A DNA stretch of 64,000 nucleotides from Micropterix aruncella (GCA_944548615.1 OX155976.1:8851476-8915475), one strand, 5' to 3'; positions 46,007 through 56,011 are shown, counted from the first letter of the stretch. Numbers and translations are program-made. The notes: generated by a model not told the origin, from the letters alone.

Positions 46007-46830
46007 AATTACATTGCATTTTCGTCGTGTCCAATTGACGGCTAAAGACCGCTATTGGACGTGTCAAAATAATTGGGTTAGGTAGTAAGTTTCGTTAATA
46101 ACTATATTTCGTTATAATAAATTAAGAATTAACTACTAAATTGTCAAACTATAAATATAAATAATAAAAATAGAAGCCTAATATTTAAAGTAGTTAGTAA
46201 TTCGAAATGATACGTAGTAAAATTATTCATCGTAATATTCAAATTGTCAGTAAAATGTTAAATAATCAAATAAAATCTACGTTATGCAATTTAAACTAAA
46301 AGTACAGATATAAGACCATATAAAATAATCAGACAATAAGGCTCTACTTTTGTACGTAATTTAAATGGGCACAATATTTGAAAAATCATGGCCCTCAAAT
46401 TCGGCCAGATTATAGAAAGAGTGGCCTATCAGCATCTCCTTGATGTTTTTTGGAATTTTATGTCCTCCAGCTGTTTAAATTTTGTAGGGAGTAGATTATA
46501 GAATTTAATGCTAAGGTGCAAGTAGCTTTTCTGTACTTTTTCCAGTCGTATTCGGGGTACGCATAAAAGGGAGCTATTTCGGGTATGATGCAAGTGAATG
46601 TCTGCCTTAATTGGTGTTTCTGCTAGGTGCTGTCTAGTATATGAACACTGGTATATAAACGCCGAATACATAGTCATTACCCTTGCCTTGCTGAAATATC
46701 CATTTTGCATGAGGTCCTAGTCGTTAACTGATACATGCTGCGCAGTGCTCTCTTTTGCAAAAGGAAGATTCTTTTACTGGTGTTTCAGCATTTCCCCAAT
46801 TGTAGATGAAATAAGTTGTGAATTCCTATT
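46007..46830 (-). mobile_element. LINE copy related to 3502-4112, reverse, frameshifted
   Basis: Coding part 46800-46361 needs at least two frameshifts: IFLLQKRALRSMYQLTTRT, then (from 46710) MQNGYFSKARVMTMYSAFIY and SSLLCVPRIRLEKVQKSYLH, then a one-base loss near 46452 before the FSNIVPI end (stop 46361-46363). The 3' UTR mirrors 3745-4090 and ends at an ACATTGCATTTTCGTCGTG-like tail at 46007-46030. Confidence 0.7.
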
Positions 46831-47215
46831 CTGAATCGTCAGTTGAGCCGATCCGAGATCAAAATGGATCTTGTGGCACAAGCTACACGAAACCGTTCGC
46901 TGCCCAAGTTATTGGTCATTCGGGAAAAATGCGTTTATACTTTCGTCTTAATCTCAAAAAAAAAATGCGCGTTCACAATACTTTCCCTAACCGTTATTTG
47001 TTTATAAAGTTAACATATTGGCGTTTTGCTTCCCAGTCATTAGGCTACTCGAAGTAGGAATGCTTTCTGTGAAATTACTGCGGAATTGCCAAAAAAATCA
47101 AGGAGTTGACTTTGATCGTTATCTCCAGTACCTTTCATATAATATATGAAGAGTACTGGAGATATTCTCTAACAAATATATTTATTTGTTTTTTTTTTAT
47201 ATGAGTAATGCAAAT
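46831..47215. other. Unassigned, with a small hairpin at 47119-47165
   Basis: ATCTCCAGTACCTTTCATAT and ATATGAAGAGTACTGGAGAT form a hairpin with arms of about 20 bases. The frame 46818-47057 has no recognised content. Confidence 0.4.
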
Positions 47216-47910
47216 CTATACTGTATTATAAATAAGTAATGTTTGTAAGCTCGTATGTAGAATAATGTAATAAGTTTATATGTAGGATAATCTACGAAAC
47301 TACTCATCCGATTTCAACAATTCTGTAACTAATGAAAAGCTCCATTACTGACGAGTTCTATAGGATATATTTTATTTTGATAAATATTGGTTTTCAATAC
47401 GAAATAATGATTTATGTATATCAAGTTGGACAAAAATGAGCTGGTGGGTTGCTTTATCGGCGTACGCTGATGAAACGGTTTGATACTTATGAAAATAATA
47501 TATGACAAAAACATCCGCCTCAGAGAGATCTATAAAAAAATCAGCCACAGCGTATATCCAACTTTTATATTTAAGCTACAATAACTGTTTTTAGGTTTTA
47601 AAAAAATAAGTAGGCAGTGTTTGTTGAAGACATGTAAAATAAATTTATCCATTATCACGGGTGGTTAATAAAGATATAATTAGCCATTTACTGTAAGTTT
47701 TTAGGTGAAATTAGTAACTCGTGCAAGCACCCCGAAATACCTAGCAGGCGGCAGCGGCAGCCAGCCCAGCAAGGTCAGCGTCGGCGAGGGGGCGAGGAAT
47801 AAGACGTACGTCTATGATATAGGTAGCGTGCATCTGTGGGGGACGTCTTGCTTAAAATATCAAATCGATTCGAAACTTTACGCGAAGCGAAGCTGCGGGC
47901 AACAGCTAGT
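47216..47910 (+). mobile_element. Small Helitron-like element, copy 1
   Basis: Starts near CTATACTGTATTATAAATAA and ends GCTGCGGGCAACAGCTAGT at 47892-47910, a hairpin (GCTG..CAGC) abutting CTAGT. The start and the 'ACTCATCCGATTT' block parallel 48349 onward. Non-coding. The end matches, in the other orientation, the left end of the large element at 24260. Confidence 0.65.
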
Positions 47911-48348
47911 ATAAAATGATAGTAAAGAATTTCAGCATAGGAATTATTCACACAAGACTTTTTCGTGGTTGTCGGATTTGCAAAGAAGTCGGAGAAAAAA
48001 CGGTCGAACGAAAACGTTTCTGACTAACGCTGCCTTAACGATGACAGATATATGATTAAGCTCTAGAGAAAAGTTGTAGAGCTTGATAATGCCTACAAAA
48101 AAGTCAGCAACAGTATATGTCTAACTTTTATATTTAAGTCACAAAAAGTAGTATTCTATATTTAAAAAAATAATTTAAATTGTAAGGTCATGTTTATTGG
48201 TCATATTATCAACAATTATGAATTCTTATCAAAATAAGTAAATTTATCGTCTCAAGTATTTAAAACAAAAGACTTTTCCCATTTACTGCATAAAAAGTTA
48301 AAGAGATAATACGACATAGGTATGGAACTTCGACCGTGTCGTGATCTA
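47911..48348. other. Spacer related to the interior of the neighbouring Helitron-like copy
   Basis: AAAGTAGTATTCTATATTTA and CTCAAGTATTTAAAACAAAA (48126-48275) recur at 48475-48600 inside the next element, so part of this spacer is another fragment of the same family. Confidence 0.45.
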
Positions 48349-48879
48349 TTTATACTAATATTATTTATACTAATATTATAAAGAGGTAAAGTTTGTGAGG
48401 TTGTAGGAAGTAATCTCTGGATCTAATGAACCGATTTTGAATATTCTTTTACCAATAGAAAGCCTCTTATACAAAAAGTAGTATTTTATATAAAAAAAAT
48501 CATTTAAATCGCTAGGTCATGGTCATATTATCAACAATGATGAATTCATATAAAAATAAGTAAATTTATCGTCTCAAGTGTTTAAAACAAAAGACTTTTC
48601 CTTTTACTGCATATAATTTCCCTTTTACTGCATAAATGGTTAAAGAGAAAAGACACTCACAAATAAGGCACTCACAAGAAGACACTCACAAATAATTGTA
48701 ATATAGTCAAATTGGCATGCAAATACATACATACATATGCAGTAAAAATATAACCCTTCTTTTGTCAGTCAGGAAATAAATCATAGCAATGAGTAATGAG
48801 TACGAACCGAACCACACTCATAATTTCATCATATGTAAAAAGTTTTACCGCCCAACGAAGTGGACGCGGGTCAGCTAGT
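48349..48879 (+). mobile_element. Small Helitron-like element, copy 2
   Basis: Starts with a doubled TTTATACTAATATTA (48349-48378), then AGAGGTAAAGTTTGTGAGG and TGAACCGATTTTGAA, and ends GTGGACGCGGGTCAGCTAGT at 48860-48879. Typical lepidopteran non-autonomous Helitron look; no coding capacity. Confidence 0.65.
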
Positions 48880-49160
48880 AATATTAATAAAAATAAAATA
48901 ATAATAGGATATCATAATATAATATAAGATTCAAAATATTCAAATGTCCAGGTTAGATTTTAATGTCCAATATTTTTTTAATTTCTTGTCTTTCTCTTTT
49001 ACAAGCCAATTTCTAAGCAGCCTTTTAAAGTAGGTCTATTTTGCGACGATTTTATGTCACCAGGAAGAAAGAGCATTAAAAAACCTTTGGGCAATGAATG
49101 TGTAGGTGCGCTGACCAAAAGTAGTATACCCTCTGGGTACTATCATATTGAGTACTATTG
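48880..49160 (-). pseudogene. Degenerate LINE C-terminus
   Basis: Minus strand near 49125-49065: FGQRTYTFIAQRFFNALSSW before a TGA, comparable to FGQRHYSFIAPRFYNLINME in the family at 61185. Downstream sequence to ~48900 is LINE-like but full of stops. Confidence 0.45.
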
Positions 49161-49913
49161 GTCTTACATATGTATGCTATGTAAGAGTATATGTTATGTT
49201 GGCATTAACAACAATTCACGCTGCGATAAATTATGTGTGACTGTGTGTTGTGTGTTGTGGGGTGACTACACTGTGGTTTTGAAGGTTTTTGAGGTCGCCA
49301 ACTAGCCCGAACGACTGCGTATCATCTGCATTCGTGAAGGGCGCGGCTGTTGAACTGTGACAATTGACAAAAACGACCAGACAATGATTGCACTGCAATT
49401 GCAGTTGAATGTTTTTAATCTACTTAATATAAATTGACTGGGACATACTGAAAGTTTCTGGAATTTATTAAATAATAATACTTGTGATGTTTGCTTCTTT
49501 TTATACGACTGCCCAAAGAAAAAGGATTGTTGGTTGCACGCAAAGAATCTTTGCATCATCATTTGAATAGTGTATATGGATGTTCGATGTCACTGACAGA
49601 TGTTGACTCCGAAGAAGAATAAGAACGACTTGAACGCTGCCAGTACTGCGTTTGCTCGAAAAATGCCTACCCCCCGTTAGTTTATATAACTATCCACCGC
49701 GCCGTCAGAAAGACAGCATATATATTTTTCAGAGGTGTTTGCGTACTCTCGTGACTCTGTACCGCTTTTATTTATCGCCTTCTTAGTACCCACATATTAG
49801 ATTCTATTAATTTATTTTGTTTATTTTAGTATAATTTATTCACGGTTATGATCCCGCCGTTGTTCAACTATTTACACGTTAAACAACCAAGTGTTATGTG
49901 ATTAGAATTCTTG
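49161..49913. other. Unassigned; start of the split MITE near 49500
   Basis: TACGACTGCCCAAAGAAAAA at 49503 is the left start of the 'CTAAACGCTGGAACC' MITE, separated from the rest (49914 onward) by ~380 bases of unrecognised sequence. No gene supported. Confidence 0.4.
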
Positions 49914-50290
49914 TGTGTATGATTTCCGTTTGTATGTATGATTCCACTATGACTTCTAAACGCTCCAACCGATTTAGAAGTATCGGGTATTGCTAAAAAT
50001 GTTATGTCATCTCTAGTATCGTAGGGTACCTTAACTGTCAAAATATTAACACTCTTACCAATAAAATTATCTTATAACCGCGTTAAACCCTTGTTATTGT
50101 TATACCCGGTATAGCCGAGTTATAACGAAGTTGTAAAATCGTGACCAATAAATCAGTTATAACGCGGTTATAACTATTCCCTGAAACCAAAGACAAGTCA
50201 TATTTCTAGCATGGCAACGCCCGCTTGGAAGCAGTGTGGCCAACTGAAGCGGCATGAAATGCACATGAAATGTCACTTTTTGTTGTCATA

Positions 50291-50483
50291 GGCCGTTTAC
50301 ACTCTCGCGCGAGGCGCGAGGCGAGACGCAAAACCATATCAGTAAACAAATGGAACAGAGGCAAAGCTTCTAACGAGCGTACAAAATGTTTACCTACTTG
50401 CTAGAAGCTTTGCCTCTGTTCTGTTTGTTTACGCACATGGTTTTGCGTCTCGCCTCGCGCCTCGCGCGAGAGTGTAAACAGCC
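50291..50483. mobile_element. Nested foldback element (~193 bp)
   Basis: Arms GGCCGTTTACACTCTCGCGC and GCGCGAGAGTGTAAACAGCC, with further pairing through GAGGCGCGAGGCGAGACG, CAAAACCAT and CAGAGGCAAAGCTTCTA/TAGAAGCTTTGCCTCTG. Almost a full-length palindrome. It replaces or interrupts the transposase just after residue ~80. Confidence 0.85.
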
Positions 50484-50485
50484 CA

Positions 50486-50743
50486 TCAGAAAGCCCTTGC
50501 CCATTGTTTTGTTACGCGAATGCTGATCGAATTTATAGTGGTATTTTGCAGGTCAGCTCTCAGGATATCGATGATTCTTGCGGCGTATGGCTTAGTGAAA
50601 CGATATTTAGTTTTAAAATTGTAATCATCCAAATCGAACGGGTCGTATCGCAATTTGTAAATTTTTGGTCGCCTATCACGACGCATTTTGATTTCTTCCA
50701 ATAAATCCAGATCGATCATATCATCCAAGTCGACAAAATCCAT
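50486..50743 (-). pseudogene. HARBI1-like transposase N-terminus, truncated
   Basis: From the ATG at 50743: MDFVDLDDMIDLDLLEEIKM, RRDRRPKIYKLRYDPFDLDD, YNFKTKYRFTKPYAARIIDI and a short tail. The 'DDxxFxxRFRxxKxxxxxxI' pattern is the N-terminal signature of PIF/Harbinger nuclease transposases; the catalytic DDE domain should follow but is missing. An upstream in-frame ATG (50848) adds 35 residues without family character. The frame ends at the nested hairpin. Confidence 0.75.
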
Positions 50744-51262
50744 TATTCGGCTAAAACGCAGGATTTCACAGCAGTATAAAAGGCGTATCCTCGTCGTAAC
50801 ACGGCTAATTACAACGAAAGCGCACGATTCGCGAACGAGAAGCTCCACGTCCGCGGCTGTCAGGTGGCTGTCAGTTTGAAACAGCTGTTACGCCGGTCGG
50901 CCATTTTTAAGTTAATACTCCGTTAAACCGCTGTTATACCTGGCATAGGGGTGGTATAGCGGAGTTATAGTGCGGATGGAAATCCAGTACCACTATTCCA
51001 TGCTTATACCCGAGATGATCAGTGGTGTAAGCTATACCGCGTTTATTGGTCACAGATTTTCTTATACCTAGTAATAACAGAGGTATAAATTTTACAACTC
51101 GTTTATTGGTAAGGCTGTAAGTAAATAGTTATCTAAATGTCCAAACCTCCAAAGGTCAATATATTACCATAAATATATCGTGTTGTGTCAAATTAAAGGT
51201 CTGATTGAGTACATCCCGAAAATATATATCTCACATATGTATCGAAAATATATACCGAACAC

Positions 51263-51518
51263 TTACTGGATATTTGAATAAGTATTTTCACTGCATCTTT
51301 TATGCCGCTAGAGGGCGCAGCGAGCGGTTGGCCAATGGAGGTGTGAAGTAAACACGCAACGCGCGAGGGAGCATTCGTACGACGTTCGAGTTGTAGGATT
51401 CAATACTAAAATCTAAGTAGAATTGAATACTAAATCGAGAGTATCAACAGATTCTTAATATTATCCAACAAATTGATTGGGACGTAATAAAAGTTTGTGG
51501 ATTTCGATAAATTAAAGT
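51263..51518. other. No recognised feature
   Basis: Includes a GC-rich patch (51305-51390, e.g. GCTAGAGGGCGCAGCGAGCG). No gene supported. Confidence 0.35.
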
Positions 51519-51980
51519 ACTTATGCTTGTGAGACATGGACACTGACTGCTGGGATGATCCACGAGCTTAAGGTGGTGCAGCGTAACATGGAGCGAGTCA
51601 TGCTCGGCATATCGTTGCGCGATCGAGTCCGAAACGAGCTCATCAGACAGCGCACGAAGGTGGTCGACGTGGGTCAAAGAGTGGCCAAGCTGAAATGGGC
51701 TTGGGCCGGCCACGTGGCCCGACGACACGACGAACGGTGGCGCAAGCCTGTTTTGGAGTGGAGACCCCGGCTTAGCAGAAGAAGTGTGGGCAGACCACCG
51801 GCCCGATGGTCCGATGAAATCAAGGAGACAGCTGGACCTGTCTGGATGAGGGAAACGGACAACCGATCCGGATGGAGAGTAATATGGTACTGTCGAAGTG
51901 ATCTGATGATGGAGTCGGAAGATATGAACTGGAACTTCACGATGGAACATTCGTATCATAGCTGTGTTTGGACTTGTTAG
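51519..51980 (+). pseudogene. RTE-clade LINE polyprotein C-terminus, fragment
   Basis: The frame reads YACETWTLTAGMIHELKVVQ, RNMERVMLGISLRDRVRNEL, KLKWAWAGHVARRHDERW and VLEWRPRLSRRSVGRPPARW followed by SDEIKETAG. 'YGCETWxLT...RAMERxMLGxSLRDRxRN...KWxWAGHxxRR...GRPxxRW.DD' is the classic end of RTE-like reverse transcriptases in animals. After GWRV (about 51885) similarity fades. The frame starts upstream of the ATG at 51555. No nonsense codon is seen in the conserved part; the piece is cut at its 5' side. Confidence 0.85.
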
Positions 51981-51989
51981 AAAAGTCTT

Positions 51990-52155
51990 GGAATGAACTT
52001 TGACCACGATTAGGTTTCAAGGTCTGATGATGAAGCCGGAAGATAGGCACTTGCATTCCATGATGGAACATCGTGTTTCCATGATGGAACATTCCATTCC
52101 ATTCCATGATGTTTCCATGATGTTTCCATTCCATGATGGAACATTCCAACATGGA
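51990..52155. repeat. Minisatellite of CCATGATGGAACATTCCATT type
   Basis: Repeats of CCATGATGGAACATTCC and TTCCATGATG between 52055 and 52150, preceded by two copies of a GATGATG(A/G)AG.CGGAAGATA phrase (51904 and 52025). Local expansion; non-coding. Confidence 0.7.
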
Positions 52156-52253
52156 AAAGCGTGTTTTTAGTGTTTTTTTTAACTATTTATTTATTTAGAT
52201 CGCGACCCCGTTTTTGGTAAAAAAAACTATTACGCGAGGCCCTTAGACTGTAA
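52156..52253. other. Spacer with TTTAGATCGCGACCCCGTTT block
   Basis: The block resembles the sequence behind the hAT-like end at 41231 (GATCGCGACTCCCTTTT), so a hAT scrap is possible. Confidence 0.35.
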
Positions 52254-52470
52254 CTTGGTTCTCTCGATCTGGGAGCTAATAGGCCCTTGAGGGGTTAACC
52301 ACGAAGACCCATTCTGTTCAGGGTTGGTCACACTCACGGGTCAACACCCATCCGCATGAAGTGCGACCCTGGGCATGACTCTGGACTTAGGGCAAGTTTC
52401 CCTTGGGAATCAACCTTCTGGCGCTCCTGGACGGCCTGCGCACCGTGCGGCGTAAGCCAATCGATTGTGC
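52254..52470 (+). mobile_element. AB repeat, A part of the host copy
   Basis: Forward A part, from TCTGGGAGCTAATAGGCCCT to GCCAATCGATTGTGC, directly followed by the occupied site ACTCTGACTAAC (52471-52482). Its partner B part lies 2.7 kb away at 55160-55268; everything between was inserted at the site. Confidence 0.85.
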
Positions 52471-52711
52471 ACTCTGACTAACAGTTAAGAGTTTCAAGGC
52501 GATAGGTGAGGGCAGCAAACCCCGCCCACCGCCCGGGCAGTTATAACGACGAGGGTCGTCTTGTCTGCCCAGGATGTCGTGCTACGACAACCCTGCGCGT
52601 ACCAGAAGGGTAAAACGCGCTGGGGGTGAAATAGGGTAAACCACCCCCCCCCCCGTACCGCCCCGAGAACCCATTTATTCGAAAAATAAAAGTTAAAAGA
52701 CTCTGACTAAC
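52471..52711 (-). mobile_element. R1-clade LINE, 3' UTR only, between 12-bp direct repeats
   Basis: ACTCTGACTAAC at 52471-52482 and 52700-52711 flank ~217 bases that match the 3' UTR of the R1-clade LINE at 53390 (AGTT.AGAGTTTCAAGGCGAT, CGCCCGGGCAGTTATAACGA, TACCAGAAGGGTA, CCGAGAACCCATTTATT). The 3' end is at the left, without poly(A). Extreme 5' truncation with a target duplication is what target-primed reverse transcription produces. Confidence 0.85.
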
Positions 52712-53377
52712 ATCTTGCGGTGTCAACTACAACGGGCGAGCCCGTCACCACAGGACGTTTTAACGATTAGTCGTTCTATCGCCCTGCAGTGAACGTAGAG
52801 ACTTTGGACAGTACATTCTACGTCCAGCTACGTCACAACCCGTGAGAGTCCAACGCCTTACCGCGAGTAAGCCAGGAGTAAACCCGGCGGGCTCGAGAAC
52901 TCGCGCCCTCACTTCCAATTGTGACCAGATTTCTCCGGTCTCTCGATTGGTTCCGAGTTCGAGGTCGCTTGCGCGGTCCTCTCCCTTATGAAGCGGTGAA
53001 ACGGAGTGCACCGAATCTTCGCGGACCAAGGCGTCCTTTGCCCGCCTCTTACCCGGGATCGGATGGCCAATGGTCAATTCCAGAGCAGTCGCCATAAGGT
53101 ACGCGACCACCCCCGCTCTATAGGAAACAAAACAGTTCCCAGACTCCCCCGACTGTTAGTCGGAGAGCACAACCGATTGGAGCAAACCCCGCACGGTGCG
53201 CAGACCGTCCAGGGGCGCCAGAGGTTTGATTCCCAGGGGAGACTGGTTGACCCAGTGTCCTACCCAGGCCTCGCACCCCATGCGAGGAGGCCGTCGGATG
53301 GGTGTTGACCCGTGAGTGTGACCGACCCTGTACACATGGGTCATCGTGGCCAACTCATCATGGGCCCGTTAGCCCCC
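52712..53377 (-). mobile_element. AB repeat, full-length insert in reverse orientation
   Basis: Complete B'-A' copy of about 666 bases between ACTCTGACTAAC at 52700-52711 and 53378-53389. It starts ATCTTGCGGTGTCAACTACA (B end) and ends GGGCCCGTTAGCCCCC (A end). Its own internal A/B junction (near 53155) reads CGACTGTTAGTCGGAGAGCA and is empty. Confidence 0.85.
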
Positions 53378-54440
53378 ACTCTGACTAACAGTTTAGAGTT
53401 TCAAGGCGATAGGTGAGGGCAGCAAACCCCGCCCACCGCCCGGGCAGTTATAACGACGAGGGTCGTCTTGTCTGCCCGGGATGTCGTGCTACGACAACCC
53501 TGCGCGTACCAGAAGGGTAGAACGCGCAGGGGGTGAAATAGGGTAAACCACCCCCCCCGTACCGCCCCGAGAACCCATTTATTTATAATAATAAAAGAAT
53601 TTACAAAGTAAAAATTTACAAAAATAATACTAAATTTACCATTTTCACAAAATAAAAAAATAAAATAAAACAACAAATAACAAATTTAGGGCCGGTAAGT
53701 GGGGTAGAGGACGCTCCAGAAACGATGATGGTGGAGGCGCACGGTCCGTGGGCAGGTCTCGGAGCAGCCACGGGGGGGAGGAATCCCTGGATCCTGCAAA
53801 GAACGAAACGCCCTTCGGGGCGGTAAAGAGACGGACACAAAGACGGGCACTTCGGGCTGGAAGTAGCCGCCGAATCACGCCACCAAGGAAGAGGGTACCC
53901 CTGGGGGGTATCCCGAGGCCTCATGCTTTCCCAAGAAGCCACCCAGTGCTCCACAAGCTCGCCAAACGACTGGAAGCAGCTCCTACAACTGACCAGATCC
54001 GGGTACCAAATCGGAGAGCGCCCAACGCACGCGCCCACTGCATCCATCAATTTCTCCCGTGCAGCCGCTAGAATTGGGCAAGACCAAATTACGTGTTCCG
54101 CAGTTTGGCGACCATACCCACAGGCGCATCGGGGGTCATCGGCAAGTCCAAAGTCAAATAGTTTGGCTCTGAACTCTCCGTGGCCCCCGACCAGCTGCGT
54201 GGTATGGTGGTCGAACCGCAGAAACGAATTTGCCATCCGCACTGCGACGGACGGGAAAAAGCAATGGGTGAGGCCGGTCGGGGTGAGGCGGCCCGTACCC
54301 CCGGCGTCCCATCTAGCCTGCCAGACACGCAAGGACTCCAACCGAATCAGGCGGGCAAACTCCCCAGCTCGGTGCGCCACCGGGTCGATCGACAGGCCAT
54401 GAAGGACTACCGGCTCGCCGGCGGCGGTACTCTGACTAAC
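53378..54440 (-). mobile_element. R1-clade LINE, 5'-truncated, at the same 12-bp site
   Basis: ACTCTGACTAAC at 53378-53389 and 54429-54440 flank a LINE end on the minus strand: coding 54428-53616, then 3' UTR to 53390 (ending, in sense, CGCCTTGAAACTCTAAACT) with no poly(A). Truncation at the 5' side lies within the part after RNase H. The orientation is antisense to the host AB copy, like every other insert here. Confidence 0.9.
53616..54428 (-). pseudogene. R1-clade LINE ORF2 C-terminus (zinc knuckle), 5'-truncated
   Basis: About 270 residues in one open frame. LRVWQARWDAGGTGRLTPTG, HCFFPSVAVRM, TTQLVGGHGEFRAKLFDFGL and the knuckle CACGYGRQTAEHVIWSC (C-x-C-x8-H-x4-C) are the standard order at the end of R1/TRAS/SART-type polyproteins ('LRxWQxRWDxxxxGRxTxxFFPxV...TGHGxFxxxLxRFxL...CxCG...T..HxxxxCP'). 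The ATG at 54455 is in AB sequence across the junction and is not a real start. No stop interrupts the frame, so decay is only by truncation. R1-clade elements are often site-specific, which suits the setting. Confidence 0.88.
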
Positions 54441-55147
54441 ATCTTGCGGTGTCAACTACAACGGGCGAGCCCGTCACCACAGGACGTTTTAACGATTAGT
54501 CGTTCTATCGCCCTGCAGTGAACGTAGAGACTTTGGACAGTACATTCTACGTCCAGCTACGTCAACAACCCGTGAGAGTCCAACGCCTTACCGCGAGTTA
54601 GCCAGGAGTAACCCGGCGGGCTCGAGATACTCGCGCCCTCACTTCCAATTGTGACCAGATTTCTCCGGTCTCTCGATTGGTACCGAGTTCGAGGTCGCTT
54701 GCGCGGTCCTCTCCCTTATGAAGCGGTGAAACGGAGAGCACAACCGATTGGAGCAAACCCCGCACGGTGCGCAGACCGTACAATCTTCGCGGACCAAGGC
54801 GTCCTTTGCCCGCCTCTTACCCGGGATCGGATGGCCAATGGTCAATTCCAGAGCAGTCGCCATAAGGTACGCAACCACCCCCGCTCTATAGGAAACAGTA
54901 CAGTTCCCAGACTCCCCCGACTGTTAGTCGGAGAGCACAACCGATTGGAGCAAACCCCGCACGGTGCGCAGACCGTCCAGGGGCGCCAGAGGTTTGATTC
55001 CCAGGGGAGACTGGTTGACCCAGTGTCCTACCCAGGACTCGCACCCCATGCGAGGAGGCCGTCGGATGGGTGTTGACCCGTGAGTGTGACCGACCCTGGA
55101 CACATGGGTCATCGTGGCCAACTCATCATGGGCCCGTTAGCCCCCAA
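54441..55147 (-). mobile_element. AB repeat, second full-length insert in reverse orientation
   Basis: B'-A' copy of ~707 bases between ACTCTGACTAAC at 54429-54440 and 55148-55159. Nearly identical to 52712-53377 except for a ~44-base extra piece at 54737-54780 (AGCACAACCGATTGGAGCAA and GCACGGTGCGCAGACCGT) that is a duplicate of part of its own A' region (54936-54980). Confidence 0.85.
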
Positions 55148-55268
55148 ACTCTGACTAACAGTCGGGGAGTCTGGAAGCAGTATTGTTTCCTATAGAGCGG
55201 GGGTGGTTGCGGACCTTACGGCGACTGCTCTTGAAACGACCATCGGCTACCCGATCCTGGGTGAACAG
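55148..55268 (+). mobile_element. AB repeat, start of B part of the host copy
   Basis: Site ACTCTGACTAAC (55148-55159) then AGTCGGGGAGTCTGGAAGCA to CCCGATCCTGGGTGAACAGC, the expected continuation of the A part that stopped at 52470. The remainder of B is lost where a MITE fragment begins (55275). Confidence 0.85.
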
Positions 55269-55274
55269 CGGGAC

Positions 55275-55516
55275 CAGCAGGAAATATGCAAATATTTTTT
55301 TTTAATTTACCAAAAATGCCTAATTTTGTAATTTTATACCTAACAGTCAGGTTAATTAGACGTAATTGATTTATGAATGACATGATTCCCTGGTATGAAC
55401 CACAAAGTTAGGTTTTTTTTGTAAATAATAAAAAAATGCATATTTCCTCCTATTTAAGATCCCCTCCCAGCCCGCGATTCGATGCTTGACAAGCATGCTT
55501 GATCGTCTAGTGAGCC
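55275..55516. mobile_element. Foldback MITE, truncated copy of the 34503 family
   Basis: AAATATGCAAATA, ACCAAAAATGCCTAATTTTG, TTAATTAGACGTAATTGAT and the right end CTTGATCGTCTAGTGAGCCC match 34580-34815. The left terminus is missing. Confidence 0.7.
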
Positions 55517-56011
55517 CCTAAAGTGAAGATGAAGAAGATCACCTTGATCGAGGAAAAATCCCGCCATGAGTCTTACGATCGATCGACAAAGACGTCTTAT
55601 TTGGTAGCGTTGCGAGTTTGCGAACTCGTTATTAATCGTCCAGGAAACGGCGGAGGCTTGCGCCCTTCGACGGGCCGAGCCGACGACCTTGTCGGCGAGT
55701 GGTCCGCTGGCGCCCCGCGACCCGAGACTGCCTCGCGACTCCCATCGTCGGTCGACTTCTGACTCAGCGAACCATCTCTTTGTCTGCGCTGCCTAAATTT
55801 AAACCAGCCAACCCTGAACGCATGCGTTCCGCCATCGCCACCGCTGCTATGCCCACCAAGCGACTTGTGCAGCGTTCGGCACTCGGCATTACACGGATGC
55901 AGTGTCGAGTAGTCGTAGATATAACGTAGTGCTGCCAACTCTTACGCCCCCCTAATCAACATGTGTAGAACTGGCCAATAAGATAAATTAGCGGAAAGTA
56001 CCACCCTGAAA
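55517..56011. other. GC-rich stretch, unassigned
   Basis: 55520-55930 is GC- and CpG-rich with overlapping open frames on both strands (55523-55762 plus, 55597-55938 minus). Neither has recognisable motifs. Composition suggests a piece of a coding mobile element, possibly R1-like, but I cannot support that. Confidence 0.35.

Larger units (their letters stand above)
50048..51120 (-). mobile_element. PIF/Harbinger element, internally deleted, TAA duplication
   Basis: TAA at 50048-50050 and 51118-51120 flank 1067 bases with inverted ends CACTCTTACCAATAAA / (minus) CAGCCTTACCAATAAA. The first ~110 and last ~100 bases share further inverted pieces (TGACCAATAAA, TATAACGCGG-type blocks). Interior: a HARBI1-like N-terminus (minus) and a nested hairpin element. 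TSD, protein and ends agree on PIF/Harbinger. Confidence 0.85.
49914..51262 (+). mobile_element. 'CTAAACGCTGGAACC' MITE split by a Harbinger insertion
   Basis: Left half 49914-50050 (GACTTCTAAACGCTCCAACC to the AATATTAA flank) and right half 51118-51262 (TAAGTAAATAGTTATCTAAA to TACATCCCGAAAATATATAT) join without loss when compared with 8095-8310. The inserted element is at 50051-51117. Confidence 0.7.

Noticed and set aside
51444..52007. 187-codon minus-strand frame
   Set aside because: Antisense shadow of the RTE-clade fragment at 51519-51980, which has clear motifs on the plus strand.
53378..54440. R1-clade LINE sitting in ribosomal DNA or telomeric repeats, its usual homes
   Set aside because: Flanks are AB repeat sequence. 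I see no 28S-like sequence and no TTAGG arrays.
53748..54521. Plus-strand frames under the R1-clade fragment
   Set aside because: Shadows; the conserved zinc knuckle and R1 motifs are on the minus strand.
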